The notes under the pieces were generated by a model. It did no database searches and had not been told where the DNA came from. It was given only the letters and a program-made list of their open reading frames with translations. Below are positions 6,461-13,674 of a stretch of 17,131 bases of DNA, in pieces. The translations under genes and the position numbers were made by a program. Position 1 is the stretch's first letter; every line of letters begins with the position of its first letter. The DNA is taken from positions 1 through 17,131 of the forward strand of contig CAMNWW010000017.1 in the NCBI GenBank assembly GCA_946566415.1, read 5' to 3'. The DNA comes from an uncultured Lachnospiraceae bacterium (lineage in GTDB: Bacteria; Bacillota; Clostridia; Lachnospirales; Lachnospiraceae).

Positions 6461-9400
6461 TTATTTTGCCGTCCGGCGTTCTACTCCCAGATTTACTTTC
6501 TCCCCGTTGATCTTCCACTCCTTCACATAACCGACCGGAGATGCCTTCACAACACTCTCTGCGAGTGTCTCGCTTCCAATCTCCCCTGCAAATTTTGCAA
6601 ATACAGCCTCCGCTTTCTCGCTTCCGTCGTAGGTAACCGTGATCTTATCCATCACTTCAAAATCGGCTTCTTTACGCATCGTCTGAATTTTGCTGATAAT
6701 CTCCCGCACGAACCCTTCCTCCAGAAGTTCTTCTGTCAGATTCGTATCCAGCACCACAGTAATTCCATAGTCGTTTTCAGAAACATAACCTTCAGCCTGC
6801 GTCATATCAATGAGCAGATCCTCGCCAAACAATGTCACTTCCTGTCCGTTTACGTCGAGTTTGAGGGAACCATTCGCATTCAGCTCATCCATCGCCGCGT
6901 TACCGTCAAGGCTGCCCAGTGCATTCTTGATACCGCCTAGAAGTTTGCCGTACTTAGGCCCTACTGTCTTAAGCTGCGGCTTGAAGGTATAGGACGTAAA
7001 GGCACGGACATCTTCAGTCACTTCCATTTCCTTTACATTCAGCTCTTCCTCCACGATTTCCCGGTAAAACTGAGACATCTCTTTGATTCCCTTTACGAAC
7101 ATTTTCCCTATCGGCTGACGGTTCTTGATATTCGCCGCGTTCCGACATGCCCGGCCCATAACGACCACTTTCAAAACGACTTCCATGTTCGCCTCAAGTT
7201 CTTTATCGATCCATGCCTCGTTCACTTCCGGGAAGGCGCACAGATGGATACTTTCCTCTGCGTTTTTGTCGATGCTTCTTACCAAATTCTGGTAAATCTC
7301 TTCTGTCATGAACGGAATCATAGGCGCCGCTGCCTTTGAAACCGTGACCAGGGCGGTGTAAAGCGTCATATACGCGTTGATCTTATCCTGCTCCATCCCT
7401 TTTGCCCAGAAACGTTCCCGGCTTCTTCTCACATACCAGTTGCTCATATCGTCTACAAAATCCTGCAGCGCACGGGCAGCCTCCGGGATCCGGTAATTGT
7501 TAAGATTATTGTCGACCTCTTTTACCAATGTATTCAGTTTGGACAACAGCCATTTATCCATGACCGATAATTTTTCATATTCCAGTTTATACTTTGCCGC
7601 GTCAAACTCATCAATATTTGCATAAAGCACAAAGAACGCATAGCTGTTCCATAACGTCCCCATGAATTTGCGCTGTCCCTCCAAGACTGCTTTACCGTGG
7701 AAACGGTTCGGCAGCCAGGGCGCGCTGTTCACATAGAAATACCAGCGGATTGCGTCTGCGCCGTAAGTTTCCAGAGCTTCAAAGGGATCCACCGCGTTCC
7801 CCTTAGACTTACTCATCTTCTGTCCGTTTTCATCCTGCACATGCCCCAGAACAATGACGTTCTTATACGGAGCTTTGTTGAAAATCAGCGTTGAGATCGC
7901 AAGCAGAGAATAAAACCATCCTCTCGTCTGGTCTACCGCTTCAGATATAAAGTCCGCCGGGAACTGCTGCTCGAAAACTTCCTGATTTTCGAACGGATAA
8001 TGGTGCTGTGCAAAAGGCATGGCGCCGCTGTCAAACCAGCAGTCAATAACCTCTGGCACACGATGCATCGGTTTACCGCACTTCGGGCAGCGGATCGTCA
8101 CCTCGTCGATATACGGCCGGTGAAGTTCGATATCATCCGGACAGTTATCCGACATGGCTTTCAGCTCCTCGATACTTCCTACCGAATGCTGGCATCCGCA
8201 CTCACATTCCCAGATATTGAGCGGAGTACCCCAGTAACGGTTCCGGCTGATTCCCCAGTCCTGGACATTCTCCAGCCAATCGCCGAAACGCCCTTTCCCG
8301 ATACTTTCAGGAATCCAGTTGATGGTATTATTATTTGCAATCAGGTCATCCTTTACTTCTGTCATGTTGATGAACCAGGATTCTCTTGCATAGTAAATGA
8401 GAGGTGTATCGCAACGCCAGCAGTGGGGATAGCTGTGCTCGAACTTCGGAGCGTCGAAAAGCAGTCCTTTTGCTTCCAAGTCTTTTAATACCTCTGGGTC
8501 AGCCTTCTTCACAAACAGTCCCGCAAACGGAGTCGACTTGGCCATATTTCCCTTTTCATCCACAAGCTGGACAAACGGCATATCATATTTGCGGCATACC
8601 TTCGCGTCATCCTCGCCAAACGCAGGCGCGATATGGACTACTCCAGTACCGTCCGTAAGCGTAACGTAATTGTCGCATGTAACATAAAAAGCTTTCTTGT
8701 TCTGACCTGCAATCCCGTCTGCCGCGCACTGATACAGCGGTTCGTACTCCTTATATTCCAACTCTTTTCCTTGGTACCGCTCCAGAACCTCATACGCGGT
8801 CTGACCGTCTTTTGCAAGCCCTCCAAGCACCGTATCCAAAAGCGCCTCTGCCATATAATAGGTATAACCGTCAACACATTTTACTTTAGCGTATGCCTCA
8901 TCTGGGTTTACACAAAGCCCCAGATTCGACGGCAGCGTCCACGGGGTGGTCGTCCACGCCAGAAAATACGCGTCTTCCCCTTTTACGCGGAAACGTACGA
9001 TAGCAGAACGTTCCTTTACATCTTTGTATCCCTGCGCTACCTCCTGCGCGGAAAGCGGCGTCCCGCAGCGCGGACAATAGGGAACAATCTTAAAGCCCTT
9101 GTAAAGAAGGCCCCGTTCCCAAATCTTCTTCAGCGCCCACCACTCAGACTCGATAAAATTATTGTCATACGTTACATAAGGATTCTCCATATCCGCCCAG
9201 AATCCGACAGTACCAGAGAAATCCTCCCACATGCCTTTGTATTTCCAGACGCTTTCTTTACACTTATCAATAAACGGCTCCAGACCATAGTTCTCGATCT
9301 GGTCTTTCCCGTCCAGCCCTAACGCCTTCTCCACTTCCAGCTCAACCGGAAGCCCGTGGGTATCCCAGCCCGCCTTCCTTGGCACCATATAACCCTTCAT

Positions 9401-9625
9401 GGTACGGTAACGCGGGATCATATCTTTAATAACACGAGTCAGGACATGCCCGATATGGGGCTTTCCGTTCGCTGTCGGGGGACCGTCATAAAACGTATAC
9501 ATCTCCCCATCCTTGCGGTATTCCATACTTTTCTCAAAAATATGATTGTCTTCCCAAAACTTTTCTGTTTCCTTTTCCCTGTCGACAAACTTCAAATCCG
9601 TCGACACTTTCTTATAAATAGACAT
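6461..9625 (-). CDS. ileS: Isoleucyl-tRNA synthetase, type 2 (eukaryote-like)
   Basis: Class I synthetase charging tRNA-Ile, with post-transfer editing of valine. 1054 residues from the ATG at 9625 (AAGGAG, 9-base spacing; a TTG at 9634 touches the ribosome binding site and is rejected). Motifs: HIGH at 57-60 in the context FYDGPPTANGKPHIGH; the CP1 editing domain with AWTTTPWTLPSN (223-234) and HIAPAFGEDD (331-340); KMSKS at 603-607; cysteine pairs around 473-517 that may bind zinc; then a long anticodon-binding and C-terminal region. The length above 1000 and the TANGKPHIGH wording match the IleS2 class rather than the roughly 930-residue bacterial IleS1. IleS2 enzymes are generally tolerant of mupirocin, which is a family inference. 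Expression is under an isoleucine T-box. Confidence 0.97.
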   Translation of the reverse strand: MSIYKKVSTDLKFVDREKETEKFWEDNHIFEKSMEYRKDGEMYTFYDGPPTANGKPHIGHVLTRVIKDMIPRYRTMKGYMVPRKAGWDTHGLPVELEVEKALGLDGKDQIENYGLEPFIDKCKESVWKYKGMWEDFSGTVGFWADMENPYVTYDNNFIESEWWALKKIWERGLLYKGFKIVPYCPRCGTPLSAQEVAQGYKDVKERSAIVRFRVKGEDAYFLAWTTTPWTLPSNLGLCVNPDEAYAKVKCVDGYTYYMAEALLDTVLGGLAKDGQTAYEVLERYQGKELEYKEYEPLYQCAADGIAGQNKKAFYVTCDNYVTLTDGTGVVHIAPAFGEDDAKVCRKYDMPFVQLVDEKGNMAKSTPFAGLFVKKADPEVLKDLEAKGLLFDAPKFEHSYPHCWRCDTPLIYYARESWFINMTEVKDDLIANNNTINWIPESIGKGRFGDWLENVQDWGISRNRYWGTPLNIWECECGCQHSVGSIEELKAMSDNCPDDIELHRPYIDEVTIRCPKCGKPMHRVPEVIDCWFDSGAMPFAQHHYPFENQEVFEQQFPADFISEAVDQTRGWFYSLLAISTLIFNKAPYKNVIVLGHVQDENGQKMSKSKGNAVDPFEALETYGADAIRWYFYVNSAPWLPNRFHGKAVLEGQRKFMGTLWNSYAFFVLYANIDEFDAAKYKLEYEKLSVMDKWLLSKLNTLVKEVDNNLNNYRIPEAARALQDFVDDMSNWYVRRSRERFWAKGMEQDKINAYMTLYTALVTVSKAAAPMIPFMTEEIYQNLVRSIDKNAEESIHLCAFPEVNEAWIDKELEANMEVVLKVVVMGRACRNAANIKNRQPIGKMFVKGIKEMSQFYREIVEEELNVKEMEVTEDVRAFTSYTFKPQLKTVGPKYGKLLGGIKNALGSLDGNAAMDELNANGSLKLDVNGQEVTLFGEDLLIDMTQAEGYVSENDYGITVVLDTNLTEELLEEGFVREIISKIQTMRKEADFEVMDKITVTYDGSEKAEAVFAKFAGEIGSETLAESVVKASPVGYVKEWKINGEKVNLGVERRTAK

Positions 9626-9652
9626 GCCAAACAACTCCTTTCCTTATTTTAT

Positions 9653-9705
9653 ATCGCCGTCAGGCGATTTAGTATCAGGTATCCCGAACGCCCCGCGTGA
9701 GGAAG
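9653..9705 (+). repeat. Palindromic two-hairpin repeat, copy C (in ileS leader)
   Basis: Hairpin 1 is ATCGCC-GTCA-GGCGAT (9653-9668). After a linker with ATCAGGTATCCCGAA (9674-9688), hairpin 2 has outer CC/GG pairs, the tandem G/A mismatch, an A-T pair, and CGC/GCG around the triloop CCC. It lies between the T-box terminator and the ileS ribosome binding site, antisense to ileS, in the same orientation as copy D 378 bases away. Confidence 0.8.
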
Positions 9706-9732
9706 AATAAAGAATGCGCATCCCCCGGAGTA

Positions 9733-9773
9733 TTTTTATGATATAGGGAACGAAGTTTCCTATATCATAAAAA
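9733..9773. repeat. 19-bp perfect-with-wobble hairpin after the T-box terminator
   Basis: TTTTTATGATATAGGGAAC (9733-9751) pairs with 9755-9773 around the 3-base loop GAA, with a single G/T wobble. On the ileS strand its first bases are the U-run of the T-box terminator, so the two structures share bases. It is not followed by a separate T-run on either strand, so I do not call it a terminator. It may be a dispersed intergenic hairpin or a processing site. Confidence 0.75.
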
Positions 9774-9801
9774 AGCTTCCGCCCCGTAATAGGACGAAAG
9801 C
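9769..9801 (-). terminator. T-box regulated terminator of ileS
   Basis: On the minus strand GCTTTCGTCC (9801-9792) pairs with GGGGCGGAAGC (9785-9775), with G/T wobbles, followed by TTTTTT (9774-9769). It directly follows the T-box sequence. The alternative antiterminator would pair the T-box segment with the 5' side of this stem. Confidence 0.85.
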
Positions 9802-10020
9802 CTGTGCTAACGTTACCACCTGTTACTGCATACCATCATATGAGTTCCCTGTAACGGGGGAAATCGCCGTCAGCGCCTACTCGTACAGAAGCTTTTCCGT
9901 CTTTCAGTGTCTGCAACTCGGAAGTGATATTCAGATATGTTCTACTCGCACCAGGCTTCCACCGCCCCCGGCTCGCTATGCCTTTTGAACGTATCCTACT
10001 GTCTTCGTCAAAGTCTTTCC
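9769..10020 (-). promoter_or_regulatory. Isoleucine T-box leader (riboswitch) of ileS-glgP
   Basis: T-box leader that senses uncharged tRNA-Ile and antiterminates. On the minus strand the T-box core AACAGGTGGTAACG is at 9824-9811, and its TGGT is complementary to the tRNA ACCA end. Stem I carries the AGCGAGCCGGGGG ... GGTGGAAGCC distal-loop motif typical of T-boxes. The specifier reads GAAT-ATC-ACTTCCGAG, putting codon ATC (isoleucine) at 9928-9926, and matches the downstream ileS. The regulated terminator closes it at 9769-9801. An apparent 64-codon frame here (9836-10030) is a by-product of the leader. The 5' limit is approximate. Confidence 0.92.
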
Positions 10021-10030
10021 TATTTTTCAT

Positions 10031-10082
10031 ATCGCCGATAGGCGATTCATATCAGGTATCCCGAATACTTTGCATGAGGGAT
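10031..10082 (+). repeat. Palindromic two-hairpin repeat, copy D (5' end of ileS leader)
   Basis: Hairpin 1 is ATCGCC-GATA-GGCGAT (10031-10046). The linker includes ATCAGGT. Hairpin 2 has ATCCC/GGGAT outer arms (10058-10062 and 10078-10082), the tandem G/A mismatch, an A-T pair, then TAC/GCA around TTT with one A/C mismatch. It lies between the ileS promoter and the T-box stem I, antisense to ileS. Confidence 0.8.
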
Positions 10083-10100
10083 TCCTATATTCAGTAAAAT

Positions 10101-10129
10101 ACTATATTATAAAACTGCCCTTTCGTCAA
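10101..10129 (-). promoter_or_regulatory. Sigma-A promoter of the ileS T-box operon
   Basis: On the minus strand TTGACG (10129-10124) and TATAGT (10106-10101) are 17 bases apart, each one base off consensus. The -35 overlaps the stop codon of the upstream carboxypeptidase gene. Predicted start near 10094, giving a leader of about 470 bases. Confidence 0.75.
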
Positions 10130-11550
10130 GACTTTCTTTTCTTTTTCTTCATCCGCTTTTTCCGCAGTGCGGTATAAGCAATAGAAAACGCCAGAATAAC
10201 GATAAGAAGCAGCGCTCCGATAATAATCACTTTCTTGATCACCGGTTCTTCTTCTGTTTCTTTCGTTGTTTCCTTCTCTCCTTTTTCGTCCTTTTTCTCC
10301 GCCTCTTTTCCCTCGCTTTCCTCCTCGGCGGCTTTTGTCAGATATTCCTGAGACACCGTCGCTTCCGCGCTCCCTACCGGGTTCCCCTCGTATGTGTAAT
10401 TCATCACGCCGCTTGCTTCATCCTTTTCGTCCGGTACGAACTCTTTCTCTAAATCCTCGAATTTCACATGGGAAGGCAGTACTACATAAGACTTTCCATC
10501 CACAATCTGAATATCCCCGGAAGTCTCGTTCTCCTCAATATTCACCTTTTCAAAATTGCCGAACCCGTAATCAAGAAGCTGCTGTGTGTCCGGATAAATA
10601 TTTTTCCCATGCGTTTTCAGGACTACGCAGATAAGCTTCAACTCGCCTCCCTGGGCGCATGTAACCAAAGTATTTCTAGCCAAATCCGTATATCCGGTCT
10701 TTCCGGCTATCACCCTTGGATTAAAATAATCGTTTCCCTCATAGAACATCTGATGCACCTGTTGAAAGGTACGCGGCTCTTCCTCCATCTTTGTAGGCGG
10801 AATCGTATATTGAAGCGTCTGGCTGATCGTCTCAAACTCCGGATGATTCAGGAGAAGCTCTCTGGTGATGAGCGCCATGTCCCTGACCGTCGTGTAGTGC
10901 TCCTCATTTTCCAGGCCGTTCGTATTGACAAAATTGGAGTTGACTGCTCCCAGTTCTTTCGCCCGCGTGTTCATCTGTGCCAAAAACCACTCGTACCCGC
11001 TCTCAGCGTTCCCCGACACTTTCGTGCCGACACTCTCCCCGACCGCATACGACGCTTCATTTGCCGAGGCCAGAAGCACTGCATAAAGCGCGTCTTTCAG
11101 CGTTATCTCTTCTCCCGCTTTCAGCCCGACATGCGCGTACCCATATGGTATTCCATTCACCGCATCCGCAGAAACCGTCACGATATCATCCATAGAAGCG
11201 TTTTCCAGAGCGACAAGCGTTGTCAGTACCTTAGTGATACTCGCAGGATAAGCCTTACCGTCTATATTTTTCGCGTACAGGACCGCCCCGCTTTCGGCGT
11301 CCATCACAATGCCTGCTTCCCCATATGTCTGCGGTCCAATCGGCCAATTCTTCCATTTGTTAGAATCGACTGTCATTTCATACGCTTTCTTTGTTTCCTC
11401 ATCCTCTTCTTCCGTCGTCTCAGGAAGCTCTTTTGACCTCGTGTCGATCGGCTGTGCGTCTTCTGCCCGCACAGCCGGTATTGGCATCATAACTCCTGCT
11501 AAAACAAATACTGCTGTCCATACAGCAATCCTTTTTCCTGCCGCTTTCAT
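10126..11550 (-). CDS. D-alanyl-D-alanine carboxypeptidase (penicillin-binding protein, S11, DacF/DacB-like)
   Basis: Low-molecular-weight PBP trimming the terminal D-Ala from peptidoglycan pentapeptides outside the membrane. From the ATG at 11550 (GGAGG, 8-base spacing) it has 474 residues. A signal peptide with likely cleavage after AVRA (about residue 29) and an acidic low-complexity stretch (40-55) come first. The S11 catalytic domain has S104-I-T-K107 (nucleophile Ser104), S162-A-N and K284-T-G. An accessory beta domain follows (about 335-400), then a highly charged Glu/Lys linker (408-436), a C-terminal membrane helix (about 440-460) and a very basic tail. An upstream in-frame ATG (11595) would overlap the ABC-ATPase gene and lacks a ribosome binding site. 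It follows that ATPase by 37 bases, probably one operon; no terminator is visible after it. Confidence 0.95.
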   Translation of the reverse strand: MKAAGKRIAVWTAVFVLAGVMMPIPAVRAEDAQPIDTRSKELPETTEEEDEETKKAYEMTVDSNKWKNWPIGPQTYGEAGIVMDAESGAVLYAKNIDGKAYPASITKVLTTLVALENASMDDIVTVSADAVNGIPYGYAHVGLKAGEEITLKDALYAVLLASANEASYAVGESVGTKVSGNAESGYEWFLAQMNTRAKELGAVNSNFVNTNGLENEEHYTTVRDMALITRELLLNHPEFETISQTLQYTIPPTKMEEEPRTFQQVHQMFYEGNDYFNPRVIAGKTGYTDLARNTLVTCAQGGELKLICVVLKTHGKNIYPDTQQLLDYGFGNFEKVNIEENETSGDIQIVDGKSYVVLPSHVKFEDLEKEFVPDEKDEASGVMNYTYEGNPVGSAEATVSQEYLTKAAEEESEGKEAEKKDEKGEKETTKETEEEPVIKKVIIIGALLLIVILAFSIAYTALRKKRMKKKKRKS

Positions 11551-11587
11551 CCCAATATCCTCCGACTTGACATTACTACGAAAACTT

Positions 11588-13303
11588 TTACACAAATCCT
11601 CTGAACCGATTCATACACGCATAAATATCCTGCTTCCGGATCTGCGCCATTGATACCGGAAGGTAGGAACCCGGACACAGGCTCTGAAGCCCTTTTGTCT
11701 GAATCTGTTTCCACAAGTCTTCCACAAGCATCGCCACGTTCTGCTCCCTCGCTTCAGCCTGCTCCAAAATATTTTTCAGACAATAAGAAAGCGCTGTCGT
11801 TTGTTCCGAATCAAGAATCTGCTCCACATATTTTAAATCCACCGTATCTCTTCCTATAGAAAAGCTGTCCTTGCCAAACTGTTTAATCTTCACTTGGTCG
11901 TGCTTTCTTTCCATCCGCTTTGCTTTCATACGGCGATTGTTCTTCGTATGTTCAAAAATAGACCCGATAGAAATTTTCCCGCCTTCTTCCGGTTGCTCCT
12001 CCGGCGTCCGGCTGACGACATCCTTTACCTTCTCTGTAATATCATATGCCCGATAACTGTCCATCTGTAAAATTTTATCCGCAATATAAAAATAGGAGCC
12101 CGAGCTTCCAGCAACCAAAATTACTGAAACACCATGTTTGTCAGAAAGCTCCTTTGCTTGCAGTGTAAACGGAGTAATCGGCTCTTTGTCACCGGAAACT
12201 ACCGCCTGCATCAGACTATCCCTCACCATAAAATTGGTGGCGCAGGTATCCTCGTCGATCAAAAGCGACTTTGCCCCCGCCTGTATCGCCTCTACCACAT
12301 TTGCCGCCTGAGACGTGGAGCCGCTGGCATCTTCCGTAGAGAAATCCACAGTATCCTTTTTATTCGGCAGATCATTAATAAAGGGGGAAATGTTGACGTG
12401 CGACACAGCCCTGCCGTCTTCAGCGCGGATCTTCACCGCTGTATCCTCTGTTATCACATACTCTCTTCCGTCCCCGGCAATATGGTTATAAATTCCTTGT
12501 TCCAATGCCTTTAGAAGTGTAGATTTCCCATGATATCCGCCGCCCACAATTAATGTGATCCCTTCCGGAATCCCCATGCCTTTTATTTTCCCTTTATAAG
12601 GAAGCTCCATCTCTACCTCAAGGCTTTTAGGCGACATAAAAGGCACCGCATTCTTCATCGGCTTTTGTGAAACGCCGCTTTCCCTTGGGAGGATTGAGCC
12701 GTTGGCCACGAACGCTGTCAAGCGTTGTTTCTTAAGTTCCTTACGGATAACCTGCTGGTCCTCTGCAAGCCTGATAACCCCAATAACCTCTTCCTTTCTC
12801 AAATTTTTATAGAAAAGGGATTTGCGAACCGCCTCAGGAAGATAGTCAAACAGAATCTTCTTTAATTCATAGGCGTTGATCGTCCTGCCGTTTGCCGGGA
12901 ATCCCACCTCAAACCTCACTAAAATTTCTCCATCCCTGGCGGTAAGCGCAGTTCTTTCCAGTACTTCCTGCCCGCATCTGCTGATCCCAATAAGCCCGCT
13001 TTTACCAGAGCCTTTCGCCTGGAAAGTATACTCGCTGACAGCACGCGAAAACTGTCTTGTCAGGTAATCCTGCAGGGCGATCCGCCTATAATCCGACGCA
13101 TACATCTCCTCCGGAAATCCCGCCTTTACTTTTTTCACCAGCACGCTCAGCTTAGAAGGCGCCGCAAACGGATCCCCCTGTACGTGGTCGATGTTTAGCT
13201 GAAAATCCGGAAACTGATAACTTCCGCGCAGATCTTTATATGCCGGATAACTCTTTCGGTTCAGGCTCATTAACTGTTTCTCTAACTCTATTGACGATTT
13301 CAT
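11588..13303 (-). CDS. Predicted ATPase of the ABC class (P-loop, ABC_ATPase family)
   Basis: Soluble 571-residue P-loop ATPase. It matches the family of stand-alone 'ABC-class' ATPases that also includes the trypanosome mRNA-editing factor MRB1590; the bacterial role is unknown. Visible motifs, numbered from the chosen start, are Walker A GGGYHGKST (254-262), an ABC-signature-like STEDASGSTSQA (322-333), and Walker B SLLIDED (346-352), followed by a VILVAGSSGSYFYIAD block. The region before Walker A forms an N-terminal domain of about 250 residues; a C-terminal segment (about 440-571) follows the nucleotide domain. No membrane segment is seen. I chose the ATG at 13303, with AAGGA upstream. 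The in-frame ATG at 13333 has a GC palindrome and no ribosome binding site. The carboxypeptidase gene lies 37 bases downstream. Confidence 0.88.
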   Translation of the reverse strand: MKSSIELEKQLMSLNRKSYPAYKDLRGSYQFPDFQLNIDHVQGDPFAAPSKLSVLVKKVKAGFPEEMYASDYRRIALQDYLTRQFSRAVSEYTFQAKGSGKSGLIGISRCGQEVLERTALTARDGEILVRFEVGFPANGRTINAYELKKILFDYLPEAVRKSLFYKNLRKEEVIGVIRLAEDQQVIRKELKKQRLTAFVANGSILPRESGVSQKPMKNAVPFMSPKSLEVEMELPYKGKIKGMGIPEGITLIVGGGYHGKSTLLKALEQGIYNHIAGDGREYVITEDTAVKIRAEDGRAVSHVNISPFINDLPNKKDTVDFSTEDASGSTSQAANVVEAIQAGAKSLLIDEDTCATNFMVRDSLMQAVVSGDKEPITPFTLQAKELSDKHGVSVILVAGSSGSYFYIADKILQMDSYRAYDITEKVKDVVSRTPEEQPEEGGKISIGSIFEHTKNNRRMKAKRMERKHDQVKIKQFGKDSFSIGRDTVDLKYVEQILDSEQTTALSYCLKNILEQAEAREQNVAMLVEDLWKQIQTKGLQSLCPGSYLPVSMAQIRKQDIYACMNRFRGFV

Positions 13304-13344
13304 TTGCCATCTTATCCTTTCCTTATACTGCATACTGCATTGTA

Positions 13345-13356
13345 GCCGGCGCCGGC
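13345..13356. repeat. GC-rich perfect palindrome upstream of the ABC-ATPase gene
   Basis: GCCGGCGCCGGC is a 12-base perfect palindrome just before the ATPase start region, with TTTTT soon after on the plus strand. It may fold in the leader RNA; no role can be assigned. Confidence 0.5.
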
Positions 13357-13360
13357 GCTT

Positions 13361-13496
13361 TTTGCTTCCCCTCTTTCGCCGTGCTGAACTCGAAAGCTGA
13401 CGCTTTCTCGTTCACGGGCTTTCGCCACCCTTTGCTTCCCCTCTTTCGCCGTGCCGAACTCGAAAGCTGACGCTTTCTCGTTCACGGGCTTTCGCC
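13361..13496. repeat. 70-bp tandem direct repeat, two copies
   Basis: Copy 1 spans 13361-13430 and copy 2 13431-13496. Over 66 bases they differ at one position (T at 13385, C at 13455). Read on the minus strand, each unit can fold. It has GGC-GAAA-GCC, a GNRA-type tetraloop hairpin. A longer stem follows with GAAAGC/GCTTTC around GTCA, flanked by a GA/GA tandem mismatch, AAC/GTT and CGTG/CACG. The repeat lies in the predicted leader of the ABC-ATPase gene. No coding sense is apparent. Confidence 0.9.
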
Positions 13497-13500
13497 CTAT

Positions 13501-13557
13501 CAAAACAGAGTTTGCCAAATCTGCCTGTAAACAGGCAATTTGCCATTCTCTGTTTTG
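13501..13557. repeat. Long imperfect hairpin next to the tandem repeat
   Basis: CAAAACAGAG (13501-13510) is the exact complement of CTCTGTTTTG (13548-13557). Inside are AAAT/ATTT and GCCTG/CAGGC (13523-13527 with 13532-13536) around a TAAA loop. On the minus strand an alternative TTGGCA/TGCCAA pairing around 13556-13576 would compete with the outer stem. Confidence 0.75.
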
Positions 13558-13581
13558 GCACTGCTCATTGCCAACGTGGAT

Positions 13582-13590
13582 AGTATAACA
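13582..13590 (-). promoter_or_regulatory. Extended -10 promoter toward the ABC-ATPase gene
   Basis: On the minus strand TGTTATACT (13590-13582) is an extended -10 (TGnTATACT). No good -35 is seen at 16-18 bases; TTACTG is 20 bases away. Start predicted near 13575, giving a leader of about 270 bases that includes the long hairpin and tandem repeat. Confidence 0.5.
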
Positions 13591-13644
13591 TATTTTCCGC
13601 CTAATTACAGTAACTTTTATCAAGCTATTGCAAACCCTGGTGTT

Positions 13645-13674
13645 TTGTGCGAAAATTATATATGACAGTATAGT
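13645..13674 (+). promoter_or_regulatory. Promoter of the zinc-ribbon/YARHG operon
   Basis: TTGTGC (13645-13650), 18 bases, TATAGT (13669-13674). An alternative -10, TATACT, is at 13674-13679. Both -10 candidates lie inside the 17-bp palindrome, and the strong AGGAGG of the first gene is about 30 bases downstream. Confidence 0.55.

Noticed and set aside
8633..9322. 229-codon open frame on the plus strand
   Set aside because: Antisense to the well-supported ileS; no ribosome binding site and no recognisable domain.
9733..9773. Hairpin read as a bidirectional terminator
   Set aside because: Neither strand has a T-run after the stem; the A/T runs are part of the stem itself.
9866..9875. ATCGCCGTCA inside the T-box leader, matching the start of repeat C
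   Set aside because: Only 10 bases agree and the closing GGCGAT arm is missing (GCGCC instead); probably chance or T-box stem sequence.
9836..10030. 64-codon minus-strand frame
   Set aside because: It coincides with the stem I region of the T-box leader and is not conserved as protein.
10468..11436. 322-codon open frame on the plus strand
   Set aside because: Antisense to the carboxypeptidase gene, which has all three S11 motifs.
13361..13496. CRISPR array
   Set aside because: Units are 70 bases, adjacent with no variable spacers, only two copies, and no cas gene is present.
13312..13623. 103-codon minus-strand frame upstream of the ABC-ATPase
   Set aside because: It runs through the hairpin and the tandem repeat, so its apparent protein repeats are repeat DNA read in frame.
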